Assembly (NCBI RefSeq): GCF_001675045.1
Contig: NZ_LYPA01000043.1
Location: forward strand, 1-64,000
Direction: 5' to 3'
Source: Paenibacillus oryzae
Lineage (GTDB): Bacteria > Bacillota > Bacilli > Paenibacillales > Paenibacillaceae
DNA: 64,000 nucleotides
A program made the position numbers and the translations under genes. The notes beneath the pieces are model-generated. The model was not told the origin of the DNA. It saw only the letters and a list, made by a program, of their open reading frames with translations, and searched no databases. Below are positions 54,828 to 64,000 of the stretch, in pieces (within the stretch, counting starts at the first letter, position 1; every line of letters starts with the position of its first letter).

Positions 54828-57513
54828 AGACAAGCTGCGTGTCTACGAATACGCAAAATCCCTTAATATGAGCAGCAAGGAAATTATAACGATTTTGAAA
54901 CGCCTTAACTTGCCCGTCAATAACCATATGAGCGTTATGGAAAATGAAATGGTGCATAAAGTAGAAGGGTTTTTCCGCGACATCAAGGCAAACGCAGCGG
55001 CAAAACGAGCTCAGGAAAGCGGCACAGCATCGGCATCGTCGAGTGCGAAGCCTCGGCCAGAGCAAAGCGCAACTCAAAATACAACTCAAGACGGACAGGG
55101 GACAATGAACTCTATTAATACGAAAACTCCAACACAACCAACAGCACAGCAACGTGAGTCAAGACCACAGCAGGGCGAACGGCCCGCAGGTCAAGGACAA
55201 GGTCAAGGCCAGAACCGCAGCGGCGGTCAAGGTCAAGGAAATAATCGTCCGCAGGGCAGTCAAGGAGCCAGCCGCAACGGATCAAGCCAAGGCAGCCGTC
55301 CTGCTTCCAGCGGACAAGGTACTGGTTCAGGCAATCGTCCACAGGGCAGCCAAGGCGGCAATCGCCCGACAGGCGGTCAAGGAGGAAGCCGTCCGGCAGG
55401 TCAAGGCGGCTCCGGACAACGTTCGGGCTTTGGCCAAGGCGGCAATAGCGGCAGCGGCGGTCAAAACCGTTCCTTTGGCGGCGGCGGACAAAATCGCACC
55501 GGCCAAGGCGGCGGCGCAGCTTCCGGCGGTGCAGGAAATCGTTCGGCATCAGCTCCTTCGCAAGGACAAAGCCGCAGCTTTGATTCCAGAGGTTCGCAGC
55601 CGCGCACAGGCTCAGACTTCGGCAAGGACAAAGCAAGAGGCGGAAACGGACAAAAACGCTTCGAGGACGGCCGCTCCGGCGGTTTTGGAAGAAACAGCAA
55701 CCGAGGCGGCAAAGGCAGAGGCAAGCAGCAGCAATCTCCGCCACGGGAAAAAATCGACAATACACCGAAAAAAATTATTGTCCGCGGCACTATGACGGTT
55801 GGCGAGCTGGCCAAGCTGCTTCATAAAGACGCATCCGAGGTTATCAAAAAGCTGTTGTTCCTGGGCGTTATGGCGACCATCAACCAGGAAATCGACATGG
55901 ACGCGATTTTGCTGCTCGCAAGCGAATACGGCGTTGAGGTCGAAGTGAAAATTCCGGTTGAAGAGGACACGTTCGAAACCGTTGAAGAGACGGACGAGGA
56001 AGAAGATTTGATGAGCCGTCCTCCGGTTGTTACCATTATGGGTCACGTCGATCATGGTAAAACAACGTTGCTGGATTCTATTCGCAAAACGAATGTATCC
56101 AGCGGCGAAGCAGGCGGCATTACCCAGCATATCGGGGCGTATCAGGTCGAAATCAACCACAAAAAAATTACGTTCCTGGATACCCCGGGCCACGAAGCGT
56201 TTACGCTGATGCGGGCGCGTGGCGCACAGGTAACGGATATTACCATTATCGTAGTTGCAGCCGACGACGGCATCATGCCGCAAACGGTGGAAGCCATCAA
56301 CCATGCTAAAGCAGCGGGCGTTCCAATCATTGTTGCTGTTAACAAAATCGATAAGCCTGAAGCCAATGTGGATAAAATCAAGCAGGAAATGACCGAATAC
56401 GAGCTGGTTCCTGAAGAGTGGGGCGGCGATACCATTTTTGTAGAGGTTTCCGCCAAACAGCGAATCGGACTTGAAACGCTTCTGGAAATGATTCTGCTGG
56501 TTGCAGAAGTGAATGAATATAAGGCGAATCCTAACAAACGCGCCCGGGCAACGGTTATTGAAGCCGAGCTCGACAAGGGCAAAGGCCCGGTTGCACGGAT
56601 TCTGGTTCAGCACGGAACGCTTAAAGTTGGAGACGCGTTTGTTGCGGGCAACTGCTTTGGCCGCGTGCGCGCTATGGTCAACGACCGCGGACGCCGCATG
56701 AAGGAAGCGGGCCCTTCCACTCCAGTGGAAATTACCGGCTTGACGGAAGTGCCTCTTGCGGGCGATCCGTTTATGGTATTTGAAGATGAGCGCAAAGCGC
56801 GCGCAATCGCTGATCGCCGCGCGATCAAGCATCGTCAATCGGAGATGGGCGCCAATACGCGCGTTACGCTTGACGATCTGTACAATCATATCAAAGAGGG
56901 CGAAATCAAGGACCTCAACGTTATCATTAAAGCCGACGTGCAGGGCTCTGCCGAGGCTCTTAAAGGCTCCTTGGCCAAAATCGATATCGAAGGCGTTCGC
57001 GTTAAAATCATTCATACCGGCGTAGGCGCCATCACGGAATCCGACGTTATTCTGGCCTCGGCATCCAACGCTATCGTGATTGGCTTTAACGTTCGTCCTG
57101 ATCCGCAGGCTGAGGCAACCATTGCTCAGGAAAAGGTTGACGTTCGCATGCACCGCGTTATTTACAACGTAATTGACGAGATCGAGCAAGCGATGAAGGG
57201 TATGCTTGATCCGATCTACAAGGAAGTTGTTATCGGCCATGCCGAGGTTCGGAACGTGTTTAAAGTAACCAAGGTTGGCGCAATTGCGGGCTGTATGGTT
57301 GTTGATGGTAAAATTACACGTTCGGCTGAAGCTCGCATAGTACGCAGCGGAATCGTCGTTTATACAGGCAAGGTTGATTCCCTGAAACGGTTCAAGGATG
57401 ACGCCAAGGAAGTGGCTCAGGGCTACGAATGCGGTATAACGCTGGAGCGCTTTAGCGATATTAAAGAAGGAGATATGATTGAGGCCTTCGTCATGGAAAC
57501 GGTAGAGAGGTGA
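54796..57513 (+). CDS. infB: translation initiation factor IF-2, with long Gly/Gln-rich insert
   Basis: GTPase that delivers fMet-tRNA to the 30S subunit. 905 residues against 716 in B. subtilis; the excess is an insert between residues ~88 and 320, rich in Gly, Gln, Ser, Asn and Arg and almost free of hydrophobic residues. Before it lies an IF2-N domain ([21 protein letters not shown]), after it a second IF2-N domain, then the G domain with G1 GHVDHGKT (416-423), G3 DTPGHE and G4 NKID, and the C-terminal domains. TTG at 54796 follows GGAGGT (54782-54787). Confidence 0.96.
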   Translation: MSNKQESKDNKDKLRVYEYAKSLNMSSKEIITILKRLNLPVNNHMSVMENEMVHKVEGFFRDIKANAAAKRAQESGTASASSSAKPRPEQSATQNTTQDGQGTMNSINTKTPTQPTAQQRESRPQQGERPAGQGQGQGQNRSGGQGQGNNRPQGSQGASRNGSSQGSRPASSGQGTGSGNRPQGSQGGNRPTGGQGGSRPAGQGGSGQRSGFGQGGNSGSGGQNRSFGGGGQNRTGQGGGAASGGAGNRSASAPSQGQSRSFDSRGSQPRTGSDFGKDKARGGNGQKRFEDGRSGGFGRNSNRGGKGRGKQQQSPPREKIDNTPKKIIVRGTMTVGELAKLLHKDASEVIKKLLFLGVMATINQEIDMDAILLLASEYGVEVEVKIPVEEDTFETVEETDEEEDLMSRPPVVTIMGHVDHGKTTLLDSIRKTNVSSGEAGGITQHIGAYQVEINHKKITFLDTPGHEAFTLMRARGAQVTDITIIVVAADDGIMPQTVEAINHAKAAGVPIIVAVNKIDKPEANVDKIKQEMTEYELVPEEWGGDTIFVEVSAKQRIGLETLLEMILLVAEVNEYKANPNKRARATVIEAELDKGKGPVARILVQHGTLKVGDAFVAGNCFGRVRAMVNDRGRRMKEAGPSTPVEITGLTEVPLAGDPFMVFEDERKARAIADRRAIKHRQSEMGANTRVTLDDLYNHIKEGEIKDLNVIIKADVQGSAEALKGSLAKIDIEGVRVKIIHTGVGAITESDVILASASNAIVIGFNVRPDPQAEATIAQEKVDVRMHRVIYNVIDEIEQAMKGMLDPIYKEVVIGHAEVRNVFKVTKVGAIAGCMVVDGKITRSAEARIVRSGIVVYTGKVDSLKRFKDDAKEVAQGYECGITLERFSDIKEGDMIEAFVMETVER
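55179..55411 (+). repeat. degenerate GGTCAAGG repeat inside infB
   Basis: The octamer GGTCAAGG occurs six times in this 233-base stretch coding the Gly/Gln-rich part of IF-2, mixed with related CAAGG units. The repeats follow the protein bias but would also favour replication slippage, so insert length may vary between strains. Confidence 0.6.
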
Positions 57514-57519
57514 TAAAGC

Positions 57520-57876
57520 ATGGCAAAGATACGTGTCGGAAGAGTAAGCGAGCAAATTAAAAAGGAATTGAGCCAGATTATTCAAGCGGAGCTCAAAGAC
57601 CCGCGTATAGGCTTTATTACGGTTACCGGCGTTGAAGCAACAAGCGATTTGTCTCAAGCGCGCATCTATCTGAGCGTGCTTGGCAACGACGAGCAGAAGG
57701 AAGCTACGCTCAAAGCGCTGGCCAGCGCAACCGGCTTCCTGCGCTCCGAGCTTGGCAAGCGGATGAAGCTCCGCCACACGCCGGAGCTGCTGTTTAAATT
57801 CGACAGCAGCATCGAATACGGCAGCCGAATTGAATCACTGCTGGAAAGCATTAATACAGGGAACGGCGACAAGTGA
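57520..57876 (+). CDS. rbfA: ribosome-binding factor A
   Basis: 118-residue KH-like factor for 16S 5' end maturation and cold adaptation. Markers: [32 protein letters not shown] and [19 protein letters not shown]. Six bases after infB; its stop overlaps the nrnA GTG. Confidence 0.95.
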   Translation: MAKIRVGRVSEQIKKELSQIIQAELKDPRIGFITVTGVEATSDLSQARIYLSVLGNDEQKEATLKALASATGFLRSELGKRMKLRHTPELLFKFDSSIEYGSRIESLLESINTGNGDK

Positions 57877-58862
57877 CAGAAGCCGAAACGTACAACAAGC
57901 AGCTGGATGACGCATTGGCTTTTATTGGGAAACATTCTTCCTTCCTTGTCGTTTCGCATGTACAGCCTGACGGCGATGCCATCAGCTCTGCCGCGGCGGT
58001 GTCTTGGCTGCTGGAACGGCTTGGCAAAACTTTTGTTCTAGTTAATGAAAGCCCGCTTCCGTCCAGGCTGGACTATTTGTATCGCTACCAGGACATCAAG
58101 GTATTAAAGGAGTCCCCGTTTGAGGGCTCCTTTGATGCCGTTATAACAGTGGATTGCGCGGACTTCCGCAGGGTAGGCGCAACGAGCGCGCTGTTTGCTC
58201 CGCAAGCGGAAATATTGAATATTGATCACCATCCCACAAACGATGCGTTTGGTTTGGTGAACGTTATCGTTCCTCATGCGGCGGCAACAGTTGAAATTCT
58301 GTATGATTTAATTCTGCGGGCAGGCTTTGTCCCGGATCTGGATTGCGCTACAGCCATTTACACCGGCTTGCTGACGGATACGGGAGGTTTCCGCTACTCC
58401 AATACAAGTCCGCGGGTAATGGAAATTGCAGCTAATTTGCTGGCCTTAGGGGTTTCCGGCAGCCAGCTTGCCGATTTGCTGCTTGAACGAATGACCATTG
58501 CCAAGCTTCGCTTATTGCAAACTACGCTAAGTCGACTTGTGTTTAGCGACAATTTGGAGATCGGCTGGCTTTATGTCACCCGAAACGATTTAAGCGAAAT
58601 TGGCGCGGTGCCGGAGGATCTGGAGGGCATCGTTAATTATGCTCTCAATGTGGATGGCGTCGAGGTTGGCATTTTGTTCAAGGAAGCTGAGGATGGTTCG
58701 GTTAAAGCGAGCTTGCGCTCCGCCGGCAAAGCGGATGTAGCGGCCATTGCCCAAACCTTTGGCGGCGGCGGACATGTCCGCGCGGCAGGCTGCCGCTTGG
58801 AAGGGCCCCTGCAAGAGGCCATGTCAGCGATGGTGGAGGCAGTAAGAAAGGCGTTGATTTAA
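57873..58862 (+). CDS. nrnA: nanoRNase / pAp phosphatase NrnA
   Basis: DHH/DHHA1 phosphoesterase that degrades RNA oligonucleotides of a few bases and 3'-phosphoadenosine 5'-phosphate. 329 residues. DHH-family metal motifs: His29 and the Asp pair in PDGDAISS (33, 35), VDCADFRR, and NIDHHPTND near residue 110. DHHA1 motif [12 protein letters not shown] at the C-terminus. GTG start overlaps the rbfA stop. Confidence 0.93.
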   Translation: MTEAETYNKQLDDALAFIGKHSSFLVVSHVQPDGDAISSAAAVSWLLERLGKTFVLVNESPLPSRLDYLYRYQDIKVLKESPFEGSFDAVITVDCADFRRVGATSALFAPQAEILNIDHHPTNDAFGLVNVIVPHAAATVEILYDLILRAGFVPDLDCATAIYTGLLTDTGGFRYSNTSPRVMEIAANLLALGVSGSQLADLLLERMTIAKLRLLQTTLSRLVFSDNLEIGWLYVTRNDLSEIGAVPEDLEGIVNYALNVDGVEVGILFKEAEDGSVKASLRSAGKADVAAIAQTFGGGGHVRAAGCRLEGPLQEAMSAMVEAVRKALI

Positions 58863-58865
58863 TTC

Positions 58866-59777
58866 ATGGACGGAATTCTGGCAGTCTGGAAGCCGGAGGG
58901 CTGGACATCGCATGACGTTGTCGCAAAAGTCCGGCGAATTCTCCGCTTGAAGCGAATTGGCCACGCCGGAACGCTGGACCCTATGGTTACAGGCGTGCTG
59001 CCGCTTTGTCTGGGTCGTTCCACCCGTGTTGTGGAATATATCCAGGATCGGCCAAAAGCCTATGAAGCGGTGTTGAAGCTGGGTCTCTCAACCGACACGG
59101 AGGATATGACCGGTCAAATCATTGAGCAGCGTCCCGTCCGTCCATTGACGCAAGGGGAAATACAGGAGGTGCTGGCGCGGTTCCAAGGAACCATTCAGCA
59201 GGTGCCTCCCATGTTTTCGGCTGTCAAGGTGGATGGGAAACGTTTGTACGAGCTGGCTCGGGAAGGCAAGCAGGTGGAGAGAAAGTCCAGAGAGGTGACC
59301 ATTCACGAAATTCGGCTGGTGAATGCAAAGCTGGATATGGAGCAGCCTGAAATTGCTTTTTCGGTCGTTTGCTCCAAAGGAACTTATATTCGGACATTAT
59401 GTGTGGATATAGGCAAGGCCCTGGAGCTGCCGGCTACGATGGCGAAGCTGGTTCGCACCATGTCGGGCGGCATAACGGCGGAAAGCTGTCTAACACTGGA
59501 GAACATTCAAGAGCTTGCGGAAGCGGGCGAGCTTGAGAAGCATTTAATTCCAGCCGATCAAGGGATTTCCCATATCCCGTCCGGCACGGTCAGCCCTTGG
59601 GCTGCCAAAAAGGCTTTATTGGGACAAAAGCTGCCGCTTGATAGCGCCGCTGTGACAGAAGCCCTCTTTCATGAAGGCCTAATCCGTCTGTATGACGGGA
59701 ATGGCGCCTTTCTCGGCATTTACCGCAGTGATGTTGAAGCAGGGCTGTTTGTACCCGTCAAAGTATTTTTACCTTAA
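58866..59777 (+). CDS. truB: tRNA pseudouridine-55 synthase TruB
   Basis: Makes pseudouridine 55 in the T loop. 303 residues, with the catalytic aspartate in GHAGTLDPMVTG (Asp38), YEAVLKLGLSTDTEDMTG, and a C-terminal PUA-like region. Three bases after the nrnA stop. Confidence 0.96.
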   Translation: MDGILAVWKPEGWTSHDVVAKVRRILRLKRIGHAGTLDPMVTGVLPLCLGRSTRVVEYIQDRPKAYEAVLKLGLSTDTEDMTGQIIEQRPVRPLTQGEIQEVLARFQGTIQQVPPMFSAVKVDGKRLYELAREGKQVERKSREVTIHEIRLVNAKLDMEQPEIAFSVVCSKGTYIRTLCVDIGKALELPATMAKLVRTMSGGITAESCLTLENIQELAEAGELEKHLIPADQGISHIPSGTVSPWAAKKALLGQKLPLDSAAVTEALFHEGLIRLYDGNGAFLGIYRSDVEAGLFVPVKVFLP

Positions 59778-59866
59778 GAGATTTTCTCATAATACGTATG
59801 GCCTGCGGGAGATGGATGAGCAATCTTCCCCGTCATGGTCACTCAGGGAATGCAGGTGTGTCATCT

Positions 59867-60820
59867 GTGGAAATCATTCATATCTCTTATCCGCTTTCCA
59901 AAACGGAGTCAGGAGAAGGAAATAAGCAGCTTTCCATGGCCATCGGCCATTTTGACGGCGTACATCGCGGTCATCAGGACGTTATTGCGCGTGCGGTTAC
60001 TGCAGGCAAGGAACGTGGCTTGACGCCCGCGGTGTTAACCTTTTCTCCCCATCCCAAAGAAGTATTGGGTCATGGACAGCATTATTTCAGCTGTCTGACG
60101 CCGCCCCGAGTTAAGATGGAGCAGTTTGCCAAGCTTGGCGTGGAAATCGTGTACATTATGAAATTCGACCGCGAATTTGCGGCGCTTCCCCCAAAGTCAT
60201 TTGTGGATTGCGTCCTGGAGCCGCTTGGCGCCCGCCATGCCGTTGTTGGTTTTGATTTTACGTTTGGCAGCAAGGGAGCGGGCAAGGCGGAGACGCTGAT
60301 GGAGCTTTGCAGCCCCTCCATTACCGTAAATATCGTGGAGCCGTTCCATCTGGAGAACCAGAAGGTCAGCAGCACCCGCGTGCGGGAAGCGCTTGGCCAA
60401 GGCGATCTGGAAGTGGTCAATATGCTTCTAGGAAGACCCTACGAAGTATGCGGCGTTGTTGTGCATGGCGACAAAAGAGGGCGTACGATTGGTTTTCCAA
60501 CCGCAAACCTGGAGCTTGACGGCTCATATGTTCAGCCCCGGCTAGGCGTATATGCGATCACCGCACGGGTTGATGGCGAGCAATATGGCGGAGTGTTGAA
60601 TTTCGGGATGAAGCCAACCTTTAATGCCGGCGAAATCAAACCGGTTATGGAAGCCCATCTTTTTGACTTCAGCCGTGAAATTTACGATCAGAGCATGAGC
60701 ATACAGTTTAGGCATTTCATTCGGGCGGAGCGGAAATTTTCTTCTGCGGCCGAATTGATCGCCCAAATCGCGCTGGATCGGGATACGGCGGAGGCCTGGC
60801 TGGATCAGCATTTGCAATAA
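59867..60820 (+). CDS. ribF: bifunctional riboflavin kinase / FAD synthetase
   Basis: Makes FMN and FAD. 317 residues, with the nucleotidyl-transferase motif GHFDGVHRGH (27-36) in the N-terminal FAD synthetase domain, LGRPYEVCGVVVHGDKRGRTIGFPTANL in the C-terminal riboflavin kinase domain. GTG at 59867 lies eight bases after CAGGTG and gives MEIIHISYP, the expected start; upstream in-frame starts from 59798 would add unsupported residues. The 89-base gap after truB shows no promoter. Confidence 0.93.
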   Translation: MEIIHISYPLSKTESGEGNKQLSMAIGHFDGVHRGHQDVIARAVTAGKERGLTPAVLTFSPHPKEVLGHGQHYFSCLTPPRVKMEQFAKLGVEIVYIMKFDREFAALPPKSFVDCVLEPLGARHAVVGFDFTFGSKGAGKAETLMELCSPSITVNIVEPFHLENQKVSSTRVREALGQGDLEVVNMLLGRPYEVCGVVVHGDKRGRTIGFPTANLELDGSYVQPRLGVYAITARVDGEQYGGVLNFGMKPTFNAGEIKPVMEAHLFDFSREIYDQSMSIQFRHFIRAERKFSSAAELIAQIALDRDTAEAWLDQHLQ

Positions 60821-60834
60821 TCAGGCGCCGCCGC

Positions 60835-60863
60835 TGTACATTGGGATTTATATGTGCTATGAT
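60835..60863 (+). promoter_or_regulatory. extended -10 sigma-A promoter of rpsO
   Basis: TGTACA (60835-60840), a 17-base spacer, and TATGAT (60858-60863) directly preceded by TGC, an extended -10. Transcription would start near 60870, about 120 bases before rpsO. Confidence 0.72.
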
Positions 60864-60869
60864 ATTTGA

Positions 60870-60991
60870 GGTTGCGGCTGATTACCATTGTTTTGCAATG
60901 GAGAAGCCGTACATTGAACCTTGGCTTGGTTGATCGTTCTCACCGACGGCGGCGAGGCCAATGGCGATTATAATGAAGGAGGTGAACAAGG
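60870..60991 (+). promoter_or_regulatory. structured rpsO (S15) leader
   Basis: The leader holds a hairpin with CGGCT / AGCCG outside (60875-60879, 60905-60909) and CCATTG / CAATGG inside (60885-60890, 60896-60901), separated by an internal loop. A second CAATGG at 60959-60964, just before the ribosome site, could pair with the same CCATTG. S15 autoregulates through leader RNA in Geobacillus and E. coli; this may be the equivalent. Confidence 0.5.
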
Positions 60992-61261
60992 ATGGCTATC
61001 ACTCAAGAACGCAAGCAAGAACTGATCGAGACTCACAAGACGCATGCAAGCGACACAGGGTCCCCTGAGGTTCAAGTTGCTATCCTTACGGAAAACATTG
61101 TTAACTTGACTGATCATTTGCGGACACACAAGAAGGATCATCATTCCCGCCGTGGTTTGCTCAAGATGGTAGGTCAACGCCGTAAGCTGTTGGCATACCT
61201 GAAGAACAAAGACGTTAGACGTTACAGCGCATTGATTGAAAAACTCGGCTTGCGCCGTTAA
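60992..61261 (+). CDS. rpsO: 30S ribosomal protein S15
   Basis: 89 residues, full length, with [24 protein letters not shown] and [21 protein letters not shown]. Strong RBS GAAGGAGGTG. pnp follows, the usual pairing. Confidence 0.98.
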   Translation: MAITQERKQELIETHKTHASDTGSPEVQVAILTENIVNLTDHLRTHKKDHHSRRGLLKMVGQRRKLLAYLKNKDVRRYSALIEKLGLRR

Positions 61262-61273
61262 GCATGGGTAGTG

Positions 61274-61336
61274 AAAAGCAACCTGATTGTCCTTCCGTCC
61301 AGATAAACTGGACAAGGGGGTATCGGGTTGCTTTTT
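61274..61336 (+). terminator. terminator / attenuator between rpsO and pnp
   Basis: A 10-bp outer stem (AAAAGCAACC / GGTTGCTTTT) encloses an inner hairpin (GTCCAG / CTGGAC, 5-base loop), and a T appears after the outer arm. It lies 13 bases after rpsO and about 30 before pnp. It may end rpsO transcripts in part and could also serve as a processing or PNPase-control structure, as known for E. coli pnp. Confidence 0.75.
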
Positions 61337-61364
61337 GCAATAGGAAAAGGAGGGATTTACGTAC

Positions 61365-63467
61365 ATGATGGATCGTGTTGAAATGACGTTGGGCGGACGG
61401 CCGTTAATTTTGGAAACAGGCCGCTTGGCGAAGCAAGCAAACGCAGCCGTTACCGTGAGATATGGGGAAACGGTTATTTTGTGTACCGTCACAGCTTCAA
61501 CGGAGCCCAAGGACCTGGATTTTTTTCCGTTGACTGTAAACTATGAGGAACGTATGTATGCCGTAGGTAAAATTCCGGGCGGCTTTATCAAGCGGGAAGG
61601 ACGTCCAAGCGAAAAGGCGATTTTGTCCAGCCGTTTGACGGACAGGCCTATTCGTCCGCTATTCCCGGAAGGTTTCCGGAATGATGTGCAAATCGCCAAT
61701 ATCGTTATGAGCGTTGATCAGGATTGCTCGCCTGAAATCGCCGCTATGATTGGCACTTCCGCTGCTCTGACTATTTCCGATGTGCCTTTCAGCGGCCCGA
61801 TCGGCGGTGTCGTAGTAGGACGCGTTAACGGGGAGTTTGTCATTAACCCGACGGTTGAGCAAGAGGAGCAAAGCGACATTTTTGTTGTCGTATCTGGAAC
61901 AAAAGACGCTATCATGATGGTGGAAGCCGAAGCTGATGAAGTATCTGAAGAAGTGATGCTGGAAGCCATTATGTTTGGTCATGATGCAATCAAAGGCATC
62001 GTGGAAACGATCAACAAGCTGCAAGCTTCTGCAGGCAAAGAAAAAATGGCCGTCAAGCTTCATAGCGTTAACGCTGAAGTGGATGCTGCGGTTCGCGCCT
62101 TTGCATCCGCGCGTCTTCAGGAAGCTATTCGCATCCCTGAAAAGCATGCCCGCCAGGAAGCGATTGACGCGGTTAACAGCGAGGCCGTCGCTCATTTTGA
62201 AGCGCAATATGCGGAGACTCCTGAATTGCTTGGCGATGTGAAGGAAGTATTGTACGACATCGTTAAAGAAGAGGTTCGCCGTTTGATTACACATGACAAG
62301 GTTCGTCCTGATGGCCGCGCTTTGGATGAAATTCGTCCTATTGAATGCGACGTTGCCATTTTACCGCGCACACACGGCTCCGGCTTGTTCACGCGTGGAC
62401 AAACACAAGCGCTTAGCATCTGTACACTGGGCGCCATGGGCGATGTACAAATTCTGGACGGCATTTCGCCGGAAGAAACAAAACGGTTTATGCATCACTA
62501 CAATTTCCCGCCGTTCAGCGTAGGCGAAGCAAGACCGCTCCGTCCTCCAGGCCGTAGAGAAATCGGTCATGGCGCGCTTGGCGAAAGGGCATTGTCCAAA
62601 GTCATTCCATCGGAAGCCGAGTTCCCGTATGCTATTCGTTTAGTGTCCGAGGTGCTGGAATCCAACGGCTCCACTTCGCAAGCCAGCATTTGCGCAAGTA
62701 CGCTTGCCATGATGGACGCAGGCGTTCCGATCAAAGCGCCAGTTGCAGGTATTGCGATGGGTCTGATTAAAGACGGAGACCACTTCTCCATTTTGTCTGA
62801 TATTCAGGGGATGGAAGATCATCTGGGCGATATGGACTTCAAGGTAGCGGGTACGGCAGAAGGCGTAACGGCTATCCAGATGGATATCAAAATTGATGGC
62901 ATCGACCGCAGCATTTTGCAGCAGTCGCTGGAGCAAGCCCGTCTTGGACGTTTACACATCCTTGGCAAAATGCTTGAAGTTATCAAAGAGCCGCGCGGCA
63001 ACCTGTCCAAATACGCTCCGAAAATTTTGACGCTTCGCATCAATCCGGACAAAATCCGCGACGTTATTGGAGCAGGCGGCAAAATCATCAATAAAATTAT
63101 TGAAGAAACCGGCGTAAAAATCGATATCGAGCAGGACGGCATGGTGTTTATCGCTTCCTCTAACGAAGAGATGAACCAAAAAGCCAAGTCCATTATCGAA
63201 GGCATTGTGAAGGAAGTTGTTGTTGGAGAGGTTTACCTTGGCACCGTTAAGAGAATCGAAAAGTTTGGCGTATTTGTTGAGATTCTTCCTAACAAAGACG
63301 GTTTGGTTCACATTTCGCAGCTTTCAACGGATCGTGTAGCTAAATGCGAGGACGTTGTTAAAATTGGCGATCAAATTACCGTTAAGGTTACTGAAATCGA
63401 TCAGCAAGGCCGTGTCAACCTGTCGCGCAAAGTACTGCTGACAGCCCCTGAGACAAGCCAATCCTAA
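61365..63467 (+). CDS. pnp: polyribonucleotide nucleotidyltransferase (PNPase)
   Basis: Phosphorolytic 3'-5' exoribonuclease, trimer. 700 residues with two RNase PH domains (first [19 protein letters not shown], second [13 protein letters not shown] near 309 with [13 protein letters not shown]), KH domain ([15 protein letters not shown]) and S1 domain ([21 protein letters not shown]). ATG at 61365 ten bases after AAAGGAGGG; ATG at 61368 is an alternative. Confidence 0.97.
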   Translation: MMDRVEMTLGGRPLILETGRLAKQANAAVTVRYGETVILCTVTASTEPKDLDFFPLTVNYEERMYAVGKIPGGFIKREGRPSEKAILSSRLTDRPIRPLFPEGFRNDVQIANIVMSVDQDCSPEIAAMIGTSAALTISDVPFSGPIGGVVVGRVNGEFVINPTVEQEEQSDIFVVVSGTKDAIMMVEAEADEVSEEVMLEAIMFGHDAIKGIVETINKLQASAGKEKMAVKLHSVNAEVDAAVRAFASARLQEAIRIPEKHARQEAIDAVNSEAVAHFEAQYAETPELLGDVKEVLYDIVKEEVRRLITHDKVRPDGRALDEIRPIECDVAILPRTHGSGLFTRGQTQALSICTLGAMGDVQILDGISPEETKRFMHHYNFPPFSVGEARPLRPPGRREIGHGALGERALSKVIPSEAEFPYAIRLVSEVLESNGSTSQASICASTLAMMDAGVPIKAPVAGIAMGLIKDGDHFSILSDIQGMEDHLGDMDFKVAGTAEGVTAIQMDIKIDGIDRSILQQSLEQARLGRLHILGKMLEVIKEPRGNLSKYAPKILTLRINPDKIRDVIGAGGKIINKIIEETGVKIDIEQDGMVFIASSNEEMNQKAKSIIEGIVKEVVVGEVYLGTVKRIEKFGVFVEILPNKDGLVHISQLSTDRVAKCEDVVKIGDQITVKVTEIDQQGRVNLSRKVLLTAPETSQS

Positions 63468-63494
63468 TTGCCCCAAAAACATACAGATTTGCCG

Positions 63495-63522
63495 AAGAGT
63501 CAGAGTCCATCTGTCTCTTTTT
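63495..63522 (+). terminator. terminator after pnp
   Basis: A 10-bp stem with one T-T mismatch (AAGAGTCAGA / TCTGTCTCTT), 5-base loop and T run, 28 bases after the pnp stop. Confidence 0.75.
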
Positions 63523-63629
63523 GCTGTTCCCTGCTTTTTGCCGAAGTTATATTCTTGTCCGCTCCTTCATAAACTTGATCGTAAGAGACAAGCGCAGCAG
63601 ACCCAAGCTGCCGATCGGGAGTGGAGATC

Positions 63630-64000
63630 ATGTTTTTGCGCAAAGCAACCGTAATTGCTGCCAGTATGCTTATGCTGCTTGTTTTTATTAAAATCAACGG
63701 GGATGTAAGCTCCTTTATCGCCACGGTGAAGAATAGCGACGCAACAACGGTGCTTGCCGCTCCATTATTGACCGAGGAAGACAAGCTGGAGCTGTATAAT
63801 ACGATTGTGCAACATGCGGAGAGCAGCAGGGTCCCGCCTGTTGATGCCCGGATCGACCGGGTTTGGCGCGCTATACCGGGGTACAACGGCCTTGAGGTGG
63901 ATATCGAAAAGACCTACCAGGAAACGCTGGCCTCGCCAAGGGGAAGCGGAATAACGTACCGATACAAGGAGGTTGAACCCCGAATCGGCTTGCAGCAGCT
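63630..64000 (+). CDS. ylxY: YlxY-type polysaccharide deacetylase, N-terminal part (runs off window)
   Basis: Open from ATG at 63630 to the window end (123 full codons). N-terminal hydrophobic segment (residues ~5-20) is a signal or membrane anchor, followed by the stretch DARIDRVWRAIPGYNGLEVDIEKTYQE, which I associate with the N-terminal domain of YlxY, a probable peptidoglycan or polysaccharide deacetylase found after pnp in Bacillales. The catalytic NodB domain lies beyond the window, so the activity is not seen. GGGAGTGGAG precedes the ATG. Confidence 0.75.
   Translation, partial: MFLRKATVIAASMLMLLVFIKINGDVSSFIATVKNSDATTVLAAPLLTEEDKLELYNTIVQHAESSRVPPVDARIDRVWRAIPGYNGLEVDIEKTYQETLASPRGSGITYRYKEVEPRIGLQQ

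Noticed and set aside
55154..55795. 213-codon plus-strand frame inside the IF-2 insert
   Set aside because: Arises from the low-complexity repeats read in another frame; no ribosome site and no domain.
55612..57777. 721-codon minus-strand open frame opposite infB and rbfA
   Set aside because: Shadow frame with no recognisable family; the plus-strand products are certain.
63540..63629. Promoter for ylxY (TATATT at 63548)
   Set aside because: No -35 box at proper distance; kept out of the feature list.

Overview
The window is one continuous stretch of low-GC Gram-positive (Firmicutes) core chromosome. Nearly every gene is on the plus strand. The gene order dprA-topA-trmFO-hslV-hslU-codY, then a complete fla/che operon ending in sigD, then rpsB-tsf-pyrH-frr-uppS-cdsA-dxr-rseP-proS-polC, then rimP-nusA-ylxR-ylxQ-infB-rbfA-nrnA-truB-ribF-rpsO-pnp-ylxY matches the Bacillus subtilis 140-150 degree region. 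Differences from B. subtilis (no xerC before hslV, a Thermus-type short ProRS, extra genes around sigD, a very long Gly/Gln-rich IF2) and the moderate GC suggest Paenibacillus or a close relative. The genus is an inference from remembered gene order and protein sequences; no search was run.

Positions 1-7763 hold DNA uptake and topology (dprA, topA), tRNA methylation (trmFO), the HslUV protease and the global regulator CodY, closed by a strong terminator at 7822-7860. Positions 8026-39141 hold about 37 tightly packed genes for the flagellar basal body, hook, type III export apparatus and chemotaxis: flgBC, fliE-J, a MotE-like gene, fliK, flgD, a TIGR02530-type gene, flgE, swrD, fliL, fliM, fliY, cheY, fliOPQR, flhBAFG, cheBAWCD and sigD, followed by a FapA-like gene and three poorly characterised small genes. 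Starts overlap stops at many junctions, so the region reads as one very long operon.

Positions 39150-52384 hold translation genes (rpsB, tsf, frr, proS), nucleotide metabolism (pyrH), envelope lipid and isoprenoid genes (uppS, cdsA, dxr), the site-2 protease rseP and the replicative polymerase polC. A very good sigma-A promoter at 52401-52429 with a hairpin-bearing leader starts the rimP-nusA-infB operon. That operon runs into rbfA, nrnA, truB and ribF. rpsO has its own extended -10 promoter and a structured leader, and is followed by pnp and by the start of a YlxY-type polysaccharide deacetylase that runs off the window.

I saw no mobile element, CRISPR array, tRNA, rRNA or prophage. Most of the window is ordinary core genome. 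The least explained material is the set of small genes around sigD (34862-35311 and 37608-39141), the leader RNAs of rpsB, rimP and rpsO, the disordered IF2 insert, and the in-place replacement of ProRS. I found nothing I would call a new defence or mobile system.
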